Shown here piece by piece: positions 1 to 8,434 of a stretch of DNA of 64,000 bases. How positions within the stretch are numbered: the first letter of the stretch is position 1; each line of letters opens with the position of its first letter. The DNA comes from CAYXLI01 sp964464925. Lineage in GTDB: Bacteria > Acidobacteriota > Terriglobia > Bryobacterales > Bryobacteraceae. The notes beneath the pieces were generated by a model. The model was not told the origin of the DNA. It saw only the letters and a list, made by a program, of their open reading frames with translations, and searched no databases. The stretch lies in assembly GCA_964464925.1 (NCBI GenBank), contig CAYXLI010000002.1:124001-188000 (forward strand), written 5' to 3'. Both the position numbers and the translations under genes were made by a program.

Positions 1-249
1 ACGCACGTTTCGATGGATCTACGGCGGGAGCAAGACCGGATCCAACTGACGTTGCGGGACAATGGGAGGGGGCTGCGCTCAGAGGAGGCGACCTCTACAG
101 GCTTAGGGATGATCGGGATGAGGGCGAGGGCGCGTAGCGCCGGCGGCGATTTCCGGGTTGAAAGCTCGGGCAGCGGAGTCAGCATCCGCGTATCTATTCC
201 TTGCCATAGCGAGCAAACCGAACATGATTCGCATCTTGTTGGTGGATGA
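1..249 (+). CDS. Sensor histidine kinase, C-terminal fragment (5' end outside window)
   Basis: The reading frame is open from base 1 to a TGA at 247-249, so only the end of the ATPase domain is present. The visible part has a DNGRG motif (G1 box) followed by GLGMIGMRARA (G2 box) and a typical closing strand, VSIRVSIP. This pattern belongs to the short HATPase domain of NarX/DesK-type kinases. The kinase would autophosphorylate and pass phosphate to the response regulator encoded immediately downstream. The genes overlap by 26 bp, which implies co-expression. The sensing domain lies outside the window, so the signal cannot be inferred. Confidence 0.85.
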   Translation, partial: THVSMDLRREQDRIQLTLRDNGRGLRSEEATSTGLGMIGMRARARSAGGDFRVESSGSGVSIRVSIPCHSEQTEHDSHLVGG

Positions 250-853
250 CCACGCGATGGTCCGTAAGGGCTTCGGCCTGATACTCGGTGGTCAGCAGGA
301 CCTGGAGATCATCGGAGAAGCCGGCAACGGCAGAGAAGCCCTGGAACTGACCGAGAAACTGCAGCCGGACGTCGTTGTCATGGACGTAGCGATGCCGGAG
401 CTAAACGGAATCGAGGCGACCCGCAAGATCATGGCGTCGGTGCCGCGCACCCGTATTCTGGCGCTAAGCATGCACAAGGATTCGGTCTACGTGCGTGAGA
501 TCCTCCGCGCCGGCGCGAAAGGATATCTGCTGAAGGATTCGATCGATCACGATCTGGTCGCGGCTGTCCGTGCGGTTGCGAAGGGCGAGGGTTATCTTAG
601 TCCTGCGGTGTCGGAAGCGGTGCTTTCCGATTACCGGCGGCATGTGACCGCTCCTCTGGATTTGCTGACCGGGCGCGAGCGCGAAGTGCTGCAGATGATC
701 GCCAGCGGCAAAACCAACAAAGAGATCGCGGGCGAACTGAAACTGAGCGTATACACCGTGGATGCCCATCGCGGGCGGATCATGGAGAAGCTGAATCTCC
801 ACAGCACAGGCGAACTGGTTCGGTTCGCGGTTCGAAATGGCCTGATTGATTAG
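224..853 (+). CDS. NarL/FixJ-family response regulator
   Basis: This 209-residue protein has a receiver domain followed by a LuxR-type helix-turn-helix. Receiver residues visible are the acidic pair DD at 8-9, phospho-acceptor Asp54 in VVMDVAMPE and Lys104 in YLLKDS. The C-terminal part begins LTGREREVLQMIASGKTNKE and contains the recognition-helix region SVYTVDAHRGRIMEKL. I chose the ATG at 224 because the protein then begins MIRILLVDDH, the normal receiver start; the frame extends further upstream only through the kinase gene. It is the partner of that kinase and probably a DNA-binding activator or repressor. Its stop overlaps the convergent dehydratase gene by 4 bp. Confidence 0.95.
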   Translation: MIRILLVDDHAMVRKGFGLILGGQQDLEIIGEAGNGREALELTEKLQPDVVVMDVAMPELNGIEATRKIMASVPRTRILALSMHKDSVYVREILRAGAKGYLLKDSIDHDLVAAVRAVAKGEGYLSPAVSEAVLSDYRRHVTAPLDLLTGREREVLQMIASGKTNKEIAGELKLSVYTVDAHRGRIMEKLNLHSTGELVRFAVRNGLID

Positions 854-1989
854 GAAATTCGCTGAATCGTGATGTCGGGGCGCGATAGCGTCTCAGGCGT
901 CAACTCAATCCCTAGTCCCGGGCCTTCAGGAATCGGCAGCACCCCTTCGACCGCCGGATAGGTACGGTCCACGATCCCGCGATACTCGTCCGCATAGTGG
1001 CGGCGCACTGTTTCCAGAATGTACAGGTTTGTGACGTTCGCGGCGAGATGAAGGGAAGCCGCGTGCAGCACCGGACCGCCGCAGTTGTGAGGAGCGATCG
1101 GACGATAGTTGACCTCCGCCATCGCCGCGATCTTGCGCGCCTCCGAGATACCTCCGCACCAGCAGATGTCCGGCATCACGATTCGCGCCGCATCGTTCTC
1201 AAGCAATTCACGGAAGCCCCAACGCGTCATCAGCCGTTCGCTCACGCAGAGCGGAAGACTGGTTTGCGCGGCCAGTTCGGCGTAGGCGGACAGGTTATCC
1301 TGCGGCAGCATTTCTTCCAACCACATCGGCGAGTACTGCTCGCACTCCTGCGCGATCTGAATCGCACAATGCAGATTCCAGAAACCGTGAAATTCCATGG
1401 CGACTTCCATCTCATCGCCGAACTGTTCCTTGATTTTTCTCAAAGGCAAGATTCCCCGTTGCATCTGGTCCCGCGTGATGTACTGCCCGCGGGTCTCTCG
1501 TGCGACCGGATCGAACGGCCAGATCTTCATCGCGCGAATGCCGTTGTCCAGCAGGCTGTGCGCGAGGCGTACCGGTTCAGTGAGGAAGTCGATATGGTCG
1601 TAGCAGGTGTTGTACGTTCGGATGGAATCCCTCGAACGCCCGCCCAGCAGTTGGTAGACAGGCACGTTCGCCGCTTTTCCCGCAATGTCCCAGAGTGCGA
1701 GGTCCACTGCGCTGATGGCGCGCATCTCCGCACCCGCCCAGCCGCTGTAGCTGATCTTCTCGAACATGTCCGCCCACAAACGGTCGATCTGCAGCGGATC
1801 CCGTCCCAGCAGCACGGGCGCCAGCGCATTGCGCACCACGGCTGCCTCAGCTTCCGGCCATGGATACGTTTCCCCCAGGCCGGTGATGCCCGCGTCGGTG
1901 TGCACGCGAACCCACAGCCACTGGATCGGTCCGGCATGCACCGTAATGCCCCGGGACAGATACACCGTCTCGATCGCAGTGATCTTCAT
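850..1989 (-). CDS. Mandelate racemase/muconate lactonizing enzyme family dehydratase
   Basis: The product is a 379-residue enolase-superfamily enzyme with an N-terminal capping domain and a C-terminal (beta/alpha)8 barrel. Visible active-site residues are Lys155 in AMKIWPFD, metal ligands Glu199 (MEFHGFW), Glu225 (WLEEM) and Glu251 (SERL), and His301 in APHNCGGP. These match the sugar-acid dehydratase branch (galactonate/mannonate dehydratase type), where the first metal ligand is more often Asp. The exact substrate cannot be assigned. The ATG at 1989 overlaps the stop of the P5C dehydrogenase gene by 4 bp, so translation is probably coupled. Upstream extension of the frame lies entirely inside that gene and is rejected. 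Confidence 0.88.
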   Translation of the reverse strand: MKITAIETVYLSRGITVHAGPIQWLWVRVHTDAGITGLGETYPWPEAEAAVVRNALAPVLLGRDPLQIDRLWADMFEKISYSGWAGAEMRAISAVDLALWDIAGKAANVPVYQLLGGRSRDSIRTYNTCYDHIDFLTEPVRLAHSLLDNGIRAMKIWPFDPVARETRGQYITRDQMQRGILPLRKIKEQFGDEMEVAMEFHGFWNLHCAIQIAQECEQYSPMWLEEMLPQDNLSAYAELAAQTSLPLCVSERLMTRWGFRELLENDAARIVMPDICWCGGISEARKIAAMAEVNYRPIAPHNCGGPVLHAASLHLAANVTNLYILETVRRHYADEYRGIVDRTYPAVEGVLPIPEGPGLGIELTPETLSRPDITIQRIS

Positions 1990-3545
1990 CCGACCTTTTC
2001 GGCAATCGATTTGGCCTGCAGGAACTGCAGCAAATAATCCGGCCCGCCCGCTTTTGAGTCCGTACCGGACATATTGAAGCCGCCAAACGGATGCGCCCCC
2101 ACCATCGCCCCGGTACACTTACGGTTGATGTAGAGATTGCCGACGAAGAACTCGTCGCTCGCGCGCTTGATCTTCTCGCGATTGTTCGTGTAAACGGCGC
2201 CCGTCAGACCGTACTCCGTTGCGTTCGCAAGTTCCATCGCGTGGTCGAAGTCCCGCGCCTTGCTCACGGCCAGCACCGGTCCGAAGACTTCTTCCTGGAA
2301 GAGTCGCGCATCTTTGTCGATGTCCACAATCACCGTCGGCTGGATGAAATAGCCTTTGCCCTCGCCCGCATTGCCGCCGGTCAGCAGGCGGCCCTCGCTC
2401 TTGCCCTTCTCGATGTACGACAGAATCGTATTCTTCGCGCCTTCGTTGATCACCGGGCCCATGTAGTTCGACGGCTCGTCCGTGCTGCCCACCTTGATCT
2501 CCGATACCTTGGCCTTCAGCTTCTCCAGGAATTGGTCGTACACCGCTTCATCCACGATCGCGCGCGAACACGCCGAGCACTTCTGTCCCTGATACCCGAA
2601 AGCAGACTGCACCACACCCGTCACGGCGCTCTCCAGATCCGCCTCCCGGTCCACCACGATGGCATCCTTGCCGCCCATCTCCGCAACCACCCGCTTGATC
2701 CAGATCTGTCCCTTTCGCGGCTTCGCTGCCAGTTCATTGATGCGCAGCCCCACGTCGCGCGACCCTGTGAAAGAAACGAAACGGGTCTTCGGATGCTCTA
2801 CCAGAACGTCGCCAACCGTAGCTCCACTGCCCGTCAGGAGCGAAAAGGACTCCGGTGGAAAGCCTGCTTCCAGCAGCACGTCGGCGAATTTCTGCGCTAT
2901 GGTCGGCGTATCGCTCGATGGCTTGATCACCACCGTATTGCCTGTCACCAGTGCAGCCACCGTCATCCCGGCAAGAATGGCGAGCGGAAAATTCCATGGC
3001 GGAATAATCACGCCCACGCCGAGCGGCAGGTACTCCAGGCGGTCTTTTTCCCCAGGTAGTTGAACGGGTTCGTCCGGTCTGGCCCAGCGCACCATTTGGC
3101 GGGCATAGTATTCGCAGAAATCGATTGCCTCGCATGTTTCCGGCTCTGCTTCGGCGAAAGTCTTGCCCGCTTCCAGCACCAGCCAGGCATTGAACTGATT
3201 CTTGCGCTTCCGGATGATGTCGGCGGCGCGTAGAGTCATCTCGATGCGCTGCTCGGCGGGTGTTGCCTTCCATTTCGGGAAATAGGCGTACGCTTTCTCG
3301 ATAGCCTTCTTCGCCAGATCCGCGGTTGCGCTGTGATGCAGGCCGGCCACTTCGTCCGGATTCGAGGGATTCACGCTCTTCAACAGATCGCCTGTGGTGG
3401 CGCGCTCGCCCGCAATCAGCAGCGGATATTCTTTGCCCACCTCGGCGCGCGCGGTTTTCACCGCCTGCTGCATCGCTTCGCGATTCGCCGGCACCGTAAA
3501 GTCGGTGTACGGCTCGTTCCGGAACGGCGGAATCTCCCTCATCAT
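1986..3545 (-). CDS. rocA: L-glutamate gamma-semialdehyde (delta-1-pyrroline-5-carboxylate) dehydrogenase
   Basis: This 519-residue aldehyde dehydrogenase oxidises glutamate-5-semialdehyde to glutamate with NAD+, the second step of proline catabolism. It shows the N-terminal FRNEPYTDF region typical of RocA/PruA, the cofactor segment PPWNFPLAI and VIKPSSDTP, catalytic Glu289 in VAEMGGKD and the nucleophile Cys323 in GQKCSACS. Length is standard for the monofunctional enzyme, with no proline dehydrogenase domain attached. It is the middle gene of a three-gene operon: its start overlaps the YtxH-like gene by 4 bp and its stop overlaps the dehydratase start by 4 bp. No proline dehydrogenase gene is visible nearby. 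Confidence 0.95.
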   Translation of the reverse strand: MMREIPPFRNEPYTDFTVPANREAMQQAVKTARAEVGKEYPLLIAGERATTGDLLKSVNPSNPDEVAGLHHSATADLAKKAIEKAYAYFPKWKATPAEQRIEMTLRAADIIRKRKNQFNAWLVLEAGKTFAEAEPETCEAIDFCEYYARQMVRWARPDEPVQLPGEKDRLEYLPLGVGVIIPPWNFPLAILAGMTVAALVTGNTVVIKPSSDTPTIAQKFADVLLEAGFPPESFSLLTGSGATVGDVLVEHPKTRFVSFTGSRDVGLRINELAAKPRKGQIWIKRVVAEMGGKDAIVVDREADLESAVTGVVQSAFGYQGQKCSACSRAIVDEAVYDQFLEKLKAKVSEIKVGSTDEPSNYMGPVINEGAKNTILSYIEKGKSEGRLLTGGNAGEGKGYFIQPTVIVDIDKDARLFQEEVFGPVLAVSKARDFDHAMELANATEYGLTGAVYTNNREKIKRASDEFFVGNLYINRKCTGAMVGAHPFGGFNMSGTDSKAGGPDYLLQFLQAKSIAEKVG

Positions 3546-3784
3546 CCCTCCATTAGTTTGCGGCCCTCTTCGAACAGTTCCGCTGCTTCATCGGCCAACT
3601 GCCTTCCCTTATCGAACAGTTCTCGGCTGGTCTTCATCAACTCCTGTCCGGATCCGCGGGTTTTTTCTCGCAGGTACCGCCGCGTATCATTTCCGGACGC
3701 GGGAGCGAGCACAACGGCCAACCCCACGCCAATAGAAAATCCCGCCAAAAACCAGCCGGCATTCCGGGTAGAATCTGCAGCCAT
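3542..3784 (-). CDS. YtxH-like small membrane protein
   Basis: This is an 80-residue protein. Residues 10-30 form one hydrophobic segment (GWFLAGFSIGVGLAVVLAP), followed by a charged helical tail rich in Arg, Lys and Glu. That is the architecture of YtxH-domain proteins, which are general stress-associated membrane proteins of unknown mechanism. I chose the ATG at 3784, with GGAGG about 11 nt upstream, rather than the in-frame TTG at 3802. It is the first gene of the operon with rocA and overlaps rocA by 4 bp. A functional link to proline catabolism is not evident. Confidence 0.7.
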   Translation of the reverse strand: MAADSTRNAGWFLAGFSIGVGLAVVLAPASGNDTRRYLREKTRGSGQELMKTSRELFDKGRQLADEAAELFEEGRKLMEG

Positions 3785-3888
3785 GATCTCAGTGGCCTCC
3801 AAACTCTAAGGTAACGCACCACTTCGTGTTAGAAACAACCTGGGCCATACTCACATCCATAACGTGAGGGATGGGATACGCTGAAAAC

Positions 3889-4410
3889 ATGAGTGACTCC
3901 ACCGGGTATGCCACAATTTTTCGCTCCGCCGATGAGAACGCAGAAGATGATGCTTGGGGCGTAGCCGAACTACTCTGCGCGCAGGGCTTCCATGCTGTTG
4001 CCGTGGATGACAAAACGCCCGGGGTGGTGCAAGGAACGTGGGAAGTGCGCGTTCCTGCATCGGAAGGTCCGCAGGCCGAAGCTGCCGCCGAAAATATCAG
4101 CTTCCATGATTTCAATGAGGGCGATTTCGAAGATGATGGTGAAGATCCGTCTCACGACATGGATCTTGTGACCGTCGCGCACACCGATGGCGCAATGGGA
4201 GAAATGGAAGCCACCAGCATCCGCAGCATCCTCGATGCCAACGGGATCAAGGCTCTCGTCGTCGGGGACAGCGTGTTCCCGAATCTCGGCTTTGAGGTTC
4301 GTGTGCCGAAAGAAGACCGCGCAAAAGCCGAAGCGGCGATTGCAGAGGCGCAGGCCGCGGGCCCTGCAGCCGCTATCGAAGCGGAACAGCAGTCGGAAAA
4401 GCCGCAGTAG
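3889..4410 (+). CDS. Tandem DUF2007-like putative signal-transducing protein
   Basis: This acidic soluble protein of 173 residues is built from two similar halves. Residues about 6-70 end in WEVRVPASEGPQAEAA and residues about 85-150 end in FEVRVPKEDRAKAEAA. Each half has a hydrophobic strand, a helix and the EVRVP strand characteristic of DUF2007 (a small ferredoxin-like fold of unknown function). The ATG at 3889 gives the MSDSTGYATIFRSAD start expected for the fold; another ATG lies 18 bp upstream with no well-spaced ribosome site. The C-terminus is Ala/Glu-rich. A perfect 13-bp hairpin lies just downstream. Confidence 0.65.
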   Translation: MSDSTGYATIFRSADENAEDDAWGVAELLCAQGFHAVAVDDKTPGVVQGTWEVRVPASEGPQAEAAAENISFHDFNEGDFEDDGEDPSHDMDLVTVAHTDGAMGEMEATSIRSILDANGIKALVVGDSVFPNLGFEVRVPKEDRAKAEAAIAEAQAAGPAAAIEAEQQSEKPQ

Positions 4411-4424
4411 CCTGAAAGAACCTG

Positions 4425-4459
4425 AGCCACAATGCTCATACAATAAGAGCATTGTGGCT
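4425..4459. terminator. Perfect 13-bp hairpin, probable terminator
   Basis: Bases 4425-4437 (AGCCACAATGCTC) pair perfectly with 4447-4459 (GAGCATTGTGGCT) around a 9-nt loop. The hairpin begins 15 bp after the stop of the DUF2007-like gene. There is no strong T tract after it, so intrinsic termination is plausible but not textbook. The right arm also contains the GTG at 4454, my best start for the next gene, so it could instead control translation of that receptor. Confidence 0.55.
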
Positions 4460-7219
4460 TCAATAGCGAAACGTCTCCCATTAGCGCGCCACTGCTGCAT
4501 ATTTGTATTGTTCTGCGGCGCGCTGATGGCACAATCTGCGCGCCCCACGGCCGTTATTGAAGGTGTTGTGCTGGATCCTACCGGCGCAGCCATCGCCGGC
4601 GCTCACGTGCAGGTGAGTTCCACAAAGTCCGGCGCCTCCCGTCAAGCGGAAGCTGACACTGAAGGACGCTTCCGCTTCCCCGGACTTTCATCCGGCGAGT
4701 ACACTCTGCGCGTGGACCACGAAGGATTCACGCCGGCCTTGCTGAAACCGTTCTCGATCTCCATCGGACAGGTATCTGTACGCCGCATTGAGCTCAGTCC
4801 CGCCAGCGTTATCGAAAAGCTCGAGGTGCTGGATCAGGCCGAAGCCATCGACTACACCGCCACGACCGCCGGCGCAGCGTTGGGCGGCGAGCGCATCGAA
4901 GAATCTCCCGCGCAGAATCGTAATTATCTGAACTTCGTCCTTCTCGCCCCGAGCGTCGCGTCATCCGCCGGTTCCAACGCCCAGCGCAATCTCGCCGGAG
5001 TGCGCAGCGTCCGTGTCGACAGTGGATTCAGCTTCTCCGGAATTCGGCCGCGCAATAACAGCCTCTTGATCGATGGCGTGGACAATCGTGACGAGACTAC
5101 CGGCGGTAATCGCGTCTCCATCGGACTCGAGATGGTAGAGGAGTTCCGCGTCTCTGGCACAGTAGTGGGAGCTGAGTACGGCGGTGCCGCGGGTGGATCG
5201 GTCAACATGGTCACGCGCCCGGGCACCAATCTCTGGCACGGCGACTTCACATATTTCGACCAAAACGAATTCGCTGACGCACGTAACCCCGAAGTGCGCC
5301 GCGGCCTGAATCCACTCTTCCGCCGCCACCAGCCCGGGGCTTCCGTGATGGGTCCCGTGATTAGGGACAAGACGTTCTTCTCAACCGCCTTCGAACAGGA
5401 ATGGGAGAGGAGTGAAGAATGGTCTGAGGTGCCGCAGCGCTATAACCAGCAGATCGGACAAACCCTCGCCAGCCCGCTGTTCGCTCGCTCAGGTGTGCGC
5501 ATCCCATCGCCTGGACTGTTTCCCACAGACTCTTCTCAAAGCGTCTTTTCTTTCAAAGCGGATCACCATGTCGACTCGAAGAATTCCGTTTCAGCAAGGG
5601 CGGCCTGGTCACGCGGTCGCACCACTCGCGATGTGCAGGACGTGGACAACTTCACCGATGTCTCGGCGCGCGGCACCAGCCTGACGGACGACCAGTCCTT
5701 TGTAGGCACTTGGATATGGGTGCCCGGCCCGAGATTCGTAAATGATCTGCGCGCCCAGTTCGCCCGCCGCGATATGGATCTCACGCCCAACTCGCGTGGC
5801 CCCATGCTCGACATTCCCGGCGTAGTGACGCTCGGACAAGGCTTTCGTCTCGATTCCAACCGCCGCGAAGATCACTACGAGATCGTCGATTCGGTAAACC
5901 TCGGGTTTCGCAAACACCAACTCTCCATCGGCGGCAGCGTCCACGTGGTCAATCTGGATGCTCGCCTCGCGAACCGCTTCGCCGGTATATACGTCTTCCC
6001 ATCAATCGAGGATTTCTACGCCGGCCGCCCCGATATCTACACGCAATCGTTCGGGGATCCTTTTACTTCGCTCCGCACCACACCCTTGGGACTTTGGGTG
6101 CAGGACCGCTGGCAGATCGCGCCGGGAGTCACCGTGGAAGCCGGCCTTCGATTCGATCATCAATTCTTCGACACCAGTCTGCAGGCCGCGTCGAATTCCA
6201 ACTACTCGCCGCGTCTTGGTATCGCGTGGCGCCCCGGCAGGAACGCCCAGACCGTCATTCGCGCGGGTTTCGGTTTGTTCTATGATCGCTACCCGCTGGC
6301 CTTCTTGAACGATGCTATCCAGAAGGACGGTGTTCATGGCTATGATGTCTTCGCTACCGGAGCCGCCGCGCAGCAGGCTTTTCTTTCCTACATGGGTTCC
6401 GGAAGCGTCGATCCGCTTCTTCCGCATTTCGCCTATCATCTCTCCGGCTCCTTTCCGTCCACCTACGGGCGCAAGCTCACCACTGGAGTGGAACACTCGC
6501 TGGACGCCAACACCACTCTCACCGCGGAATATAGCTGGGTACGCGGTATGCACCTGCCCCGCACTCGCAAACTGACGGACTACTATCTCGAGCAAAGCGC
6601 GACGTCTGACTATCAGGGCGTCTCCGTTTCGCTTCATCGCAGGCTCACGAAGGAGCTCACATATTTGTTTGCCTATACCGGAGGCATCACCAACGACGAC
6701 GCTTCGGACTTCGATGAGTTCCCGCTCAACCCCAAGAACCTGCGCGTGGATTGGGCTCGCTCACGGCAGCACCAGGCGCATCGTTTCACCGCTTCCGCCC
6801 TGTTCGACGTCCCGGTAAAAGGAATGCCCGGATGGGTTCGCGAGCCGCTCGATGATCTCAGCATCGCCCCCATGTTCGTCTACGGTTCGGGACGTCCGGT
6901 CAATGCACTGGAAACAACCGACCTTTACCGCACAGGTGCATATCCCCTCTCCGCCCGGCCCGCCGGTTTCTCCCGCAATCCGGATTTCTCCCGCGGCACG
7001 GCGAACTTCGATGTCCGCGTGATGAAAACATTTCCCTTCCATGAGAATCGCTCGCGCCTGCAGCTTGGCGTAGAAGCATTCAACGTCACGAACCATTCAA
7101 ATCCAATCCGTGTGAGTAACTTCTACTCCGCTCTGGGACGCCCCCTCAGTTCTTACAAAGAATTTGTGGAAGCTTCCAATGCGAGACAAGTGCAATTCAT
7201 GATCCAGTTCGAATACTAG
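4454..7219 (+). CDS. TonB-dependent receptor with carboxypeptidase-regulatory N-terminal domain
   Basis: This predicted outer-membrane protein of about 921 residues belongs to the Oar-like family common in Acidobacteria. After a signal peptide (hydrophobic core CCIFVLFCGALM) comes a carboxypeptidase-regulatory-like beta domain (VIEGVVLDPTGAAIAGAHVQV). A plug region follows (LLIDGVDNRDETTGG, then AEYGGAAGGSVNMVTRPGTN), then a long 22-strand-type barrel ending in the aromatic residue of MIQFEY. The start is uncertain: GTG 4454 keeps the signal peptide but lies in a hairpin arm, while ATG 4526 would remove it. The frame also extends upstream through the previous gene, which I reject. Such receptors usually import large ligands such as oligosaccharides or siderophores; the ligand is unknown. 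Confidence 0.82.
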   Translation: MASIAKRLPLARHCCIFVLFCGALMAQSARPTAVIEGVVLDPTGAAIAGAHVQVSSTKSGASRQAEADTEGRFRFPGLSSGEYTLRVDHEGFTPALLKPFSISIGQVSVRRIELSPASVIEKLEVLDQAEAIDYTATTAGAALGGERIEESPAQNRNYLNFVLLAPSVASSAGSNAQRNLAGVRSVRVDSGFSFSGIRPRNNSLLIDGVDNRDETTGGNRVSIGLEMVEEFRVSGTVVGAEYGGAAGGSVNMVTRPGTNLWHGDFTYFDQNEFADARNPEVRRGLNPLFRRHQPGASVMGPVIRDKTFFSTAFEQEWERSEEWSEVPQRYNQQIGQTLASPLFARSGVRIPSPGLFPTDSSQSVFSFKADHHVDSKNSVSARAAWSRGRTTRDVQDVDNFTDVSARGTSLTDDQSFVGTWIWVPGPRFVNDLRAQFARRDMDLTPNSRGPMLDIPGVVTLGQGFRLDSNRREDHYEIVDSVNLGFRKHQLSIGGSVHVVNLDARLANRFAGIYVFPSIEDFYAGRPDIYTQSFGDPFTSLRTTPLGLWVQDRWQIAPGVTVEAGLRFDHQFFDTSLQAASNSNYSPRLGIAWRPGRNAQTVIRAGFGLFYDRYPLAFLNDAIQKDGVHGYDVFATGAAAQQAFLSYMGSGSVDPLLPHFAYHLSGSFPSTYGRKLTTGVEHSLDANTTLTAEYSWVRGMHLPRTRKLTDYYLEQSATSDYQGVSVSLHRRLTKELTYLFAYTGGITNDDASDFDEFPLNPKNLRVDWARSRQHQAHRFTASALFDVPVKGMPGWVREPLDDLSIAPMFVYGSGRPVNALETTDLYRTGAYPLSARPAGFSRNPDFSRGTANFDVRVMKTFPFHENRSRLQLGVEAFNVTNHSNPIRVSNFYSALGRPLSSYKEFVEASNARQVQFMIQFEY

Positions 7220-7361
7220 ATGCGGGTACTCGTCTTGCTCTCCCGGCTTCGAATACAACTTCGATGAAAACCTGATGCTGAACTTCGGTGTGGGCCCGGC
7301 CCTCACCGATGGCGGCAACAGGCTGACATTCAACGTGCGCCTGGGGCTGCATCTTCGGTAA
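7220..7361 (+). pseudogene. Remnant of a small outer-membrane protein gene (internal deletion)
   Basis: At 7220 an ATG begins MRVLVLLSRLRIQ, resembling the first residues of a signal peptide, but the frame soon stops. In another frame, 7245-7361 encodes GFEYNFDENLMLNFGVGPAL and ends NVRLGLHLR before a TAA. The alternating hydrophobic pattern and closing strand are typical of the last strands of a small outer-membrane barrel. The simplest reading is a gene that kept its first codons and its last strands after an internal deletion with frame change. No full-length copy is present in the window. Confidence 0.4.
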
Positions 7362-7407
7362 GAAATCTCTGTAGAGAATTTTTCCGCCCGGCTCTCACTT
7401 CATAGTC

Positions 7408-7878
7408 ATGAGAGTCCTTGGGCTCACCCTCACTCTGCTGGTCATTGCTCTTGCGCTACCCTCCAGGCTGATATCGGCCAGCGACGCTGTCTCTGTGGCA
7501 TACGTCGGCGGCACGCTGGATTCGCTGTCCAGGAAGGTGGACGGCCGTATTCGAACGGTTAACCCGGATTTCTTAGTGTTCGACGCAGGACGCTTCCACC
7601 TGAATGTTCCATATGACAAGGTCAACCTGCTGGAGTACGGGCAGAAAGCTGACCGCCGCTATGCAATGGCGGTACTGGTTTCGCCCGTCTTCCTGCTCAG
7701 CAAGTCGCGCCAGCATTTCCTGACGCTCGGCTATACCGACGCGCAAGGGAAGCAGCAGGCGCTGGTTCTGCGCGTCTCGAAAGGCGATATCCGATCCGTT
7801 TTAGTTGCTCTCGAAGCACGGACCGGCCTGAAGGTGCAGTATCAGGATAGCGAAGCGCGCAAAGCGGGGAAGGGGTGA
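7408..7878 (+). CDS. Exported protein of unknown function
   Basis: This 156-residue protein begins with a clear signal peptide, MRVLGLTLTLLVIALALPSR. I do not recognise the family. The mature part is a compact mix of strands and helices; segments such as VSVAYVGGTLDSLSRKVDGR and DFLVFDAGRFHLNVPYDKVN look like a beta-rich domain. The C-terminus is basic (SEARKAGKG). It is followed after 3 bp by another small exported protein on the same strand, so the two are probably expressed and used together. Export to the periplasm is well supported; the function is not. Confidence 0.75.
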   Translation: MRVLGLTLTLLVIALALPSRLISASDAVSVAYVGGTLDSLSRKVDGRIRTVNPDFLVFDAGRFHLNVPYDKVNLLEYGQKADRRYAMAVLVSPVFLLSKSRQHFLTLGYTDAQGKQQALVLRVSKGDIRSVLVALEARTGLKVQYQDSEARKAGKG

Positions 7879-7881
7879 CCC

Positions 7882-8421
7882 ATGCGCGTGTTCTCGCTAT
7901 TGCTCCTGTGTGTCGGATGCTTCGCGGAGGAGCCGATTCTCCAGATTCGCCGCGTTTTCGTGGACAATCTGAACGGGAACGGCGCGGCAACCGAAATGCG
8001 TGATCTGCTGATCACCGCACTTCAAAACACCAGGCGTTTCCAGATCACTGAGAACGCCGAGCGCGCTGACGTCTACCTGCGAGGTACCGCGAACGAGGAT
8101 GTGTTTACCGAAGTATTCCATTCGACCGAGAGCATCAACGCTCGCGCGTTTGTAGGTTCCGGCAGCAGCTACAGCAAGAACAACAACTCCGGCCGTGTTC
8201 CTGCCGACATGAGCGTCGGCGAAAACGAAAGCACGAACTTCAACGAGCGCAAGCACCAATCTCTCGCTACGGTCCGTCTCGTGAATAAGGATGGCGATGT
8301 GCTCTGGTCTACAACCAAGGAGAGCACCGGGGCCAAATTTCGGGGTTCGAACGCGGACGTCGCGGACAAGATCGTGAAGCAATTGCTGGCTGACATTGAC
8401 GAGGCCCGGAAGCCGAAGTAA
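7882..8421 (+). CDS. Exported, possibly lipidated protein of unknown function
   Basis: The 179-residue product starts MRVFSLLLLCVGCFAEEP, a short signal peptide ending in a lipobox-like CVGC, so lipid attachment at Cys13 is possible. The mature part (RRVFVDNLNGNGAATEMRDL, then ITALQNTRRFQITENAERAD, then LATVRLVNKDGDVLWSTTKES and VADKIVKQLLADID) resembles the periplasmic TolB/CsgG-like fold. In such proteins a short exported domain reads 'outer membrane component levels reduced to residues', a description used for many acidobacterial small exported proteins. This similarity is by eye only. It forms a two-gene unit with the preceding gene and converges on the DUF167 gene 13 bp downstream. Confidence 0.72.
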   Translation: MRVFSLLLLCVGCFAEEPILQIRRVFVDNLNGNGAATEMRDLLITALQNTRRFQITENAERADVYLRGTANEDVFTEVFHSTESINARAFVGSGSSYSKNNNSGRVPADMSVGENESTNFNERKHQSLATVRLVNKDGDVLWSTTKESTGAKFRGSNADVADKIVKQLLADIDEARKPK

Positions 8422-8434
8422 TCGGCGATCTTTG

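Noticed and set aside
997..3059. Long plus-strand open frames (346 and 322 codons) opposite the dehydratase and rocA genes
   Set aside because: Arg/His/Pro-rich translations without motifs, antisense to two well-supported genes.
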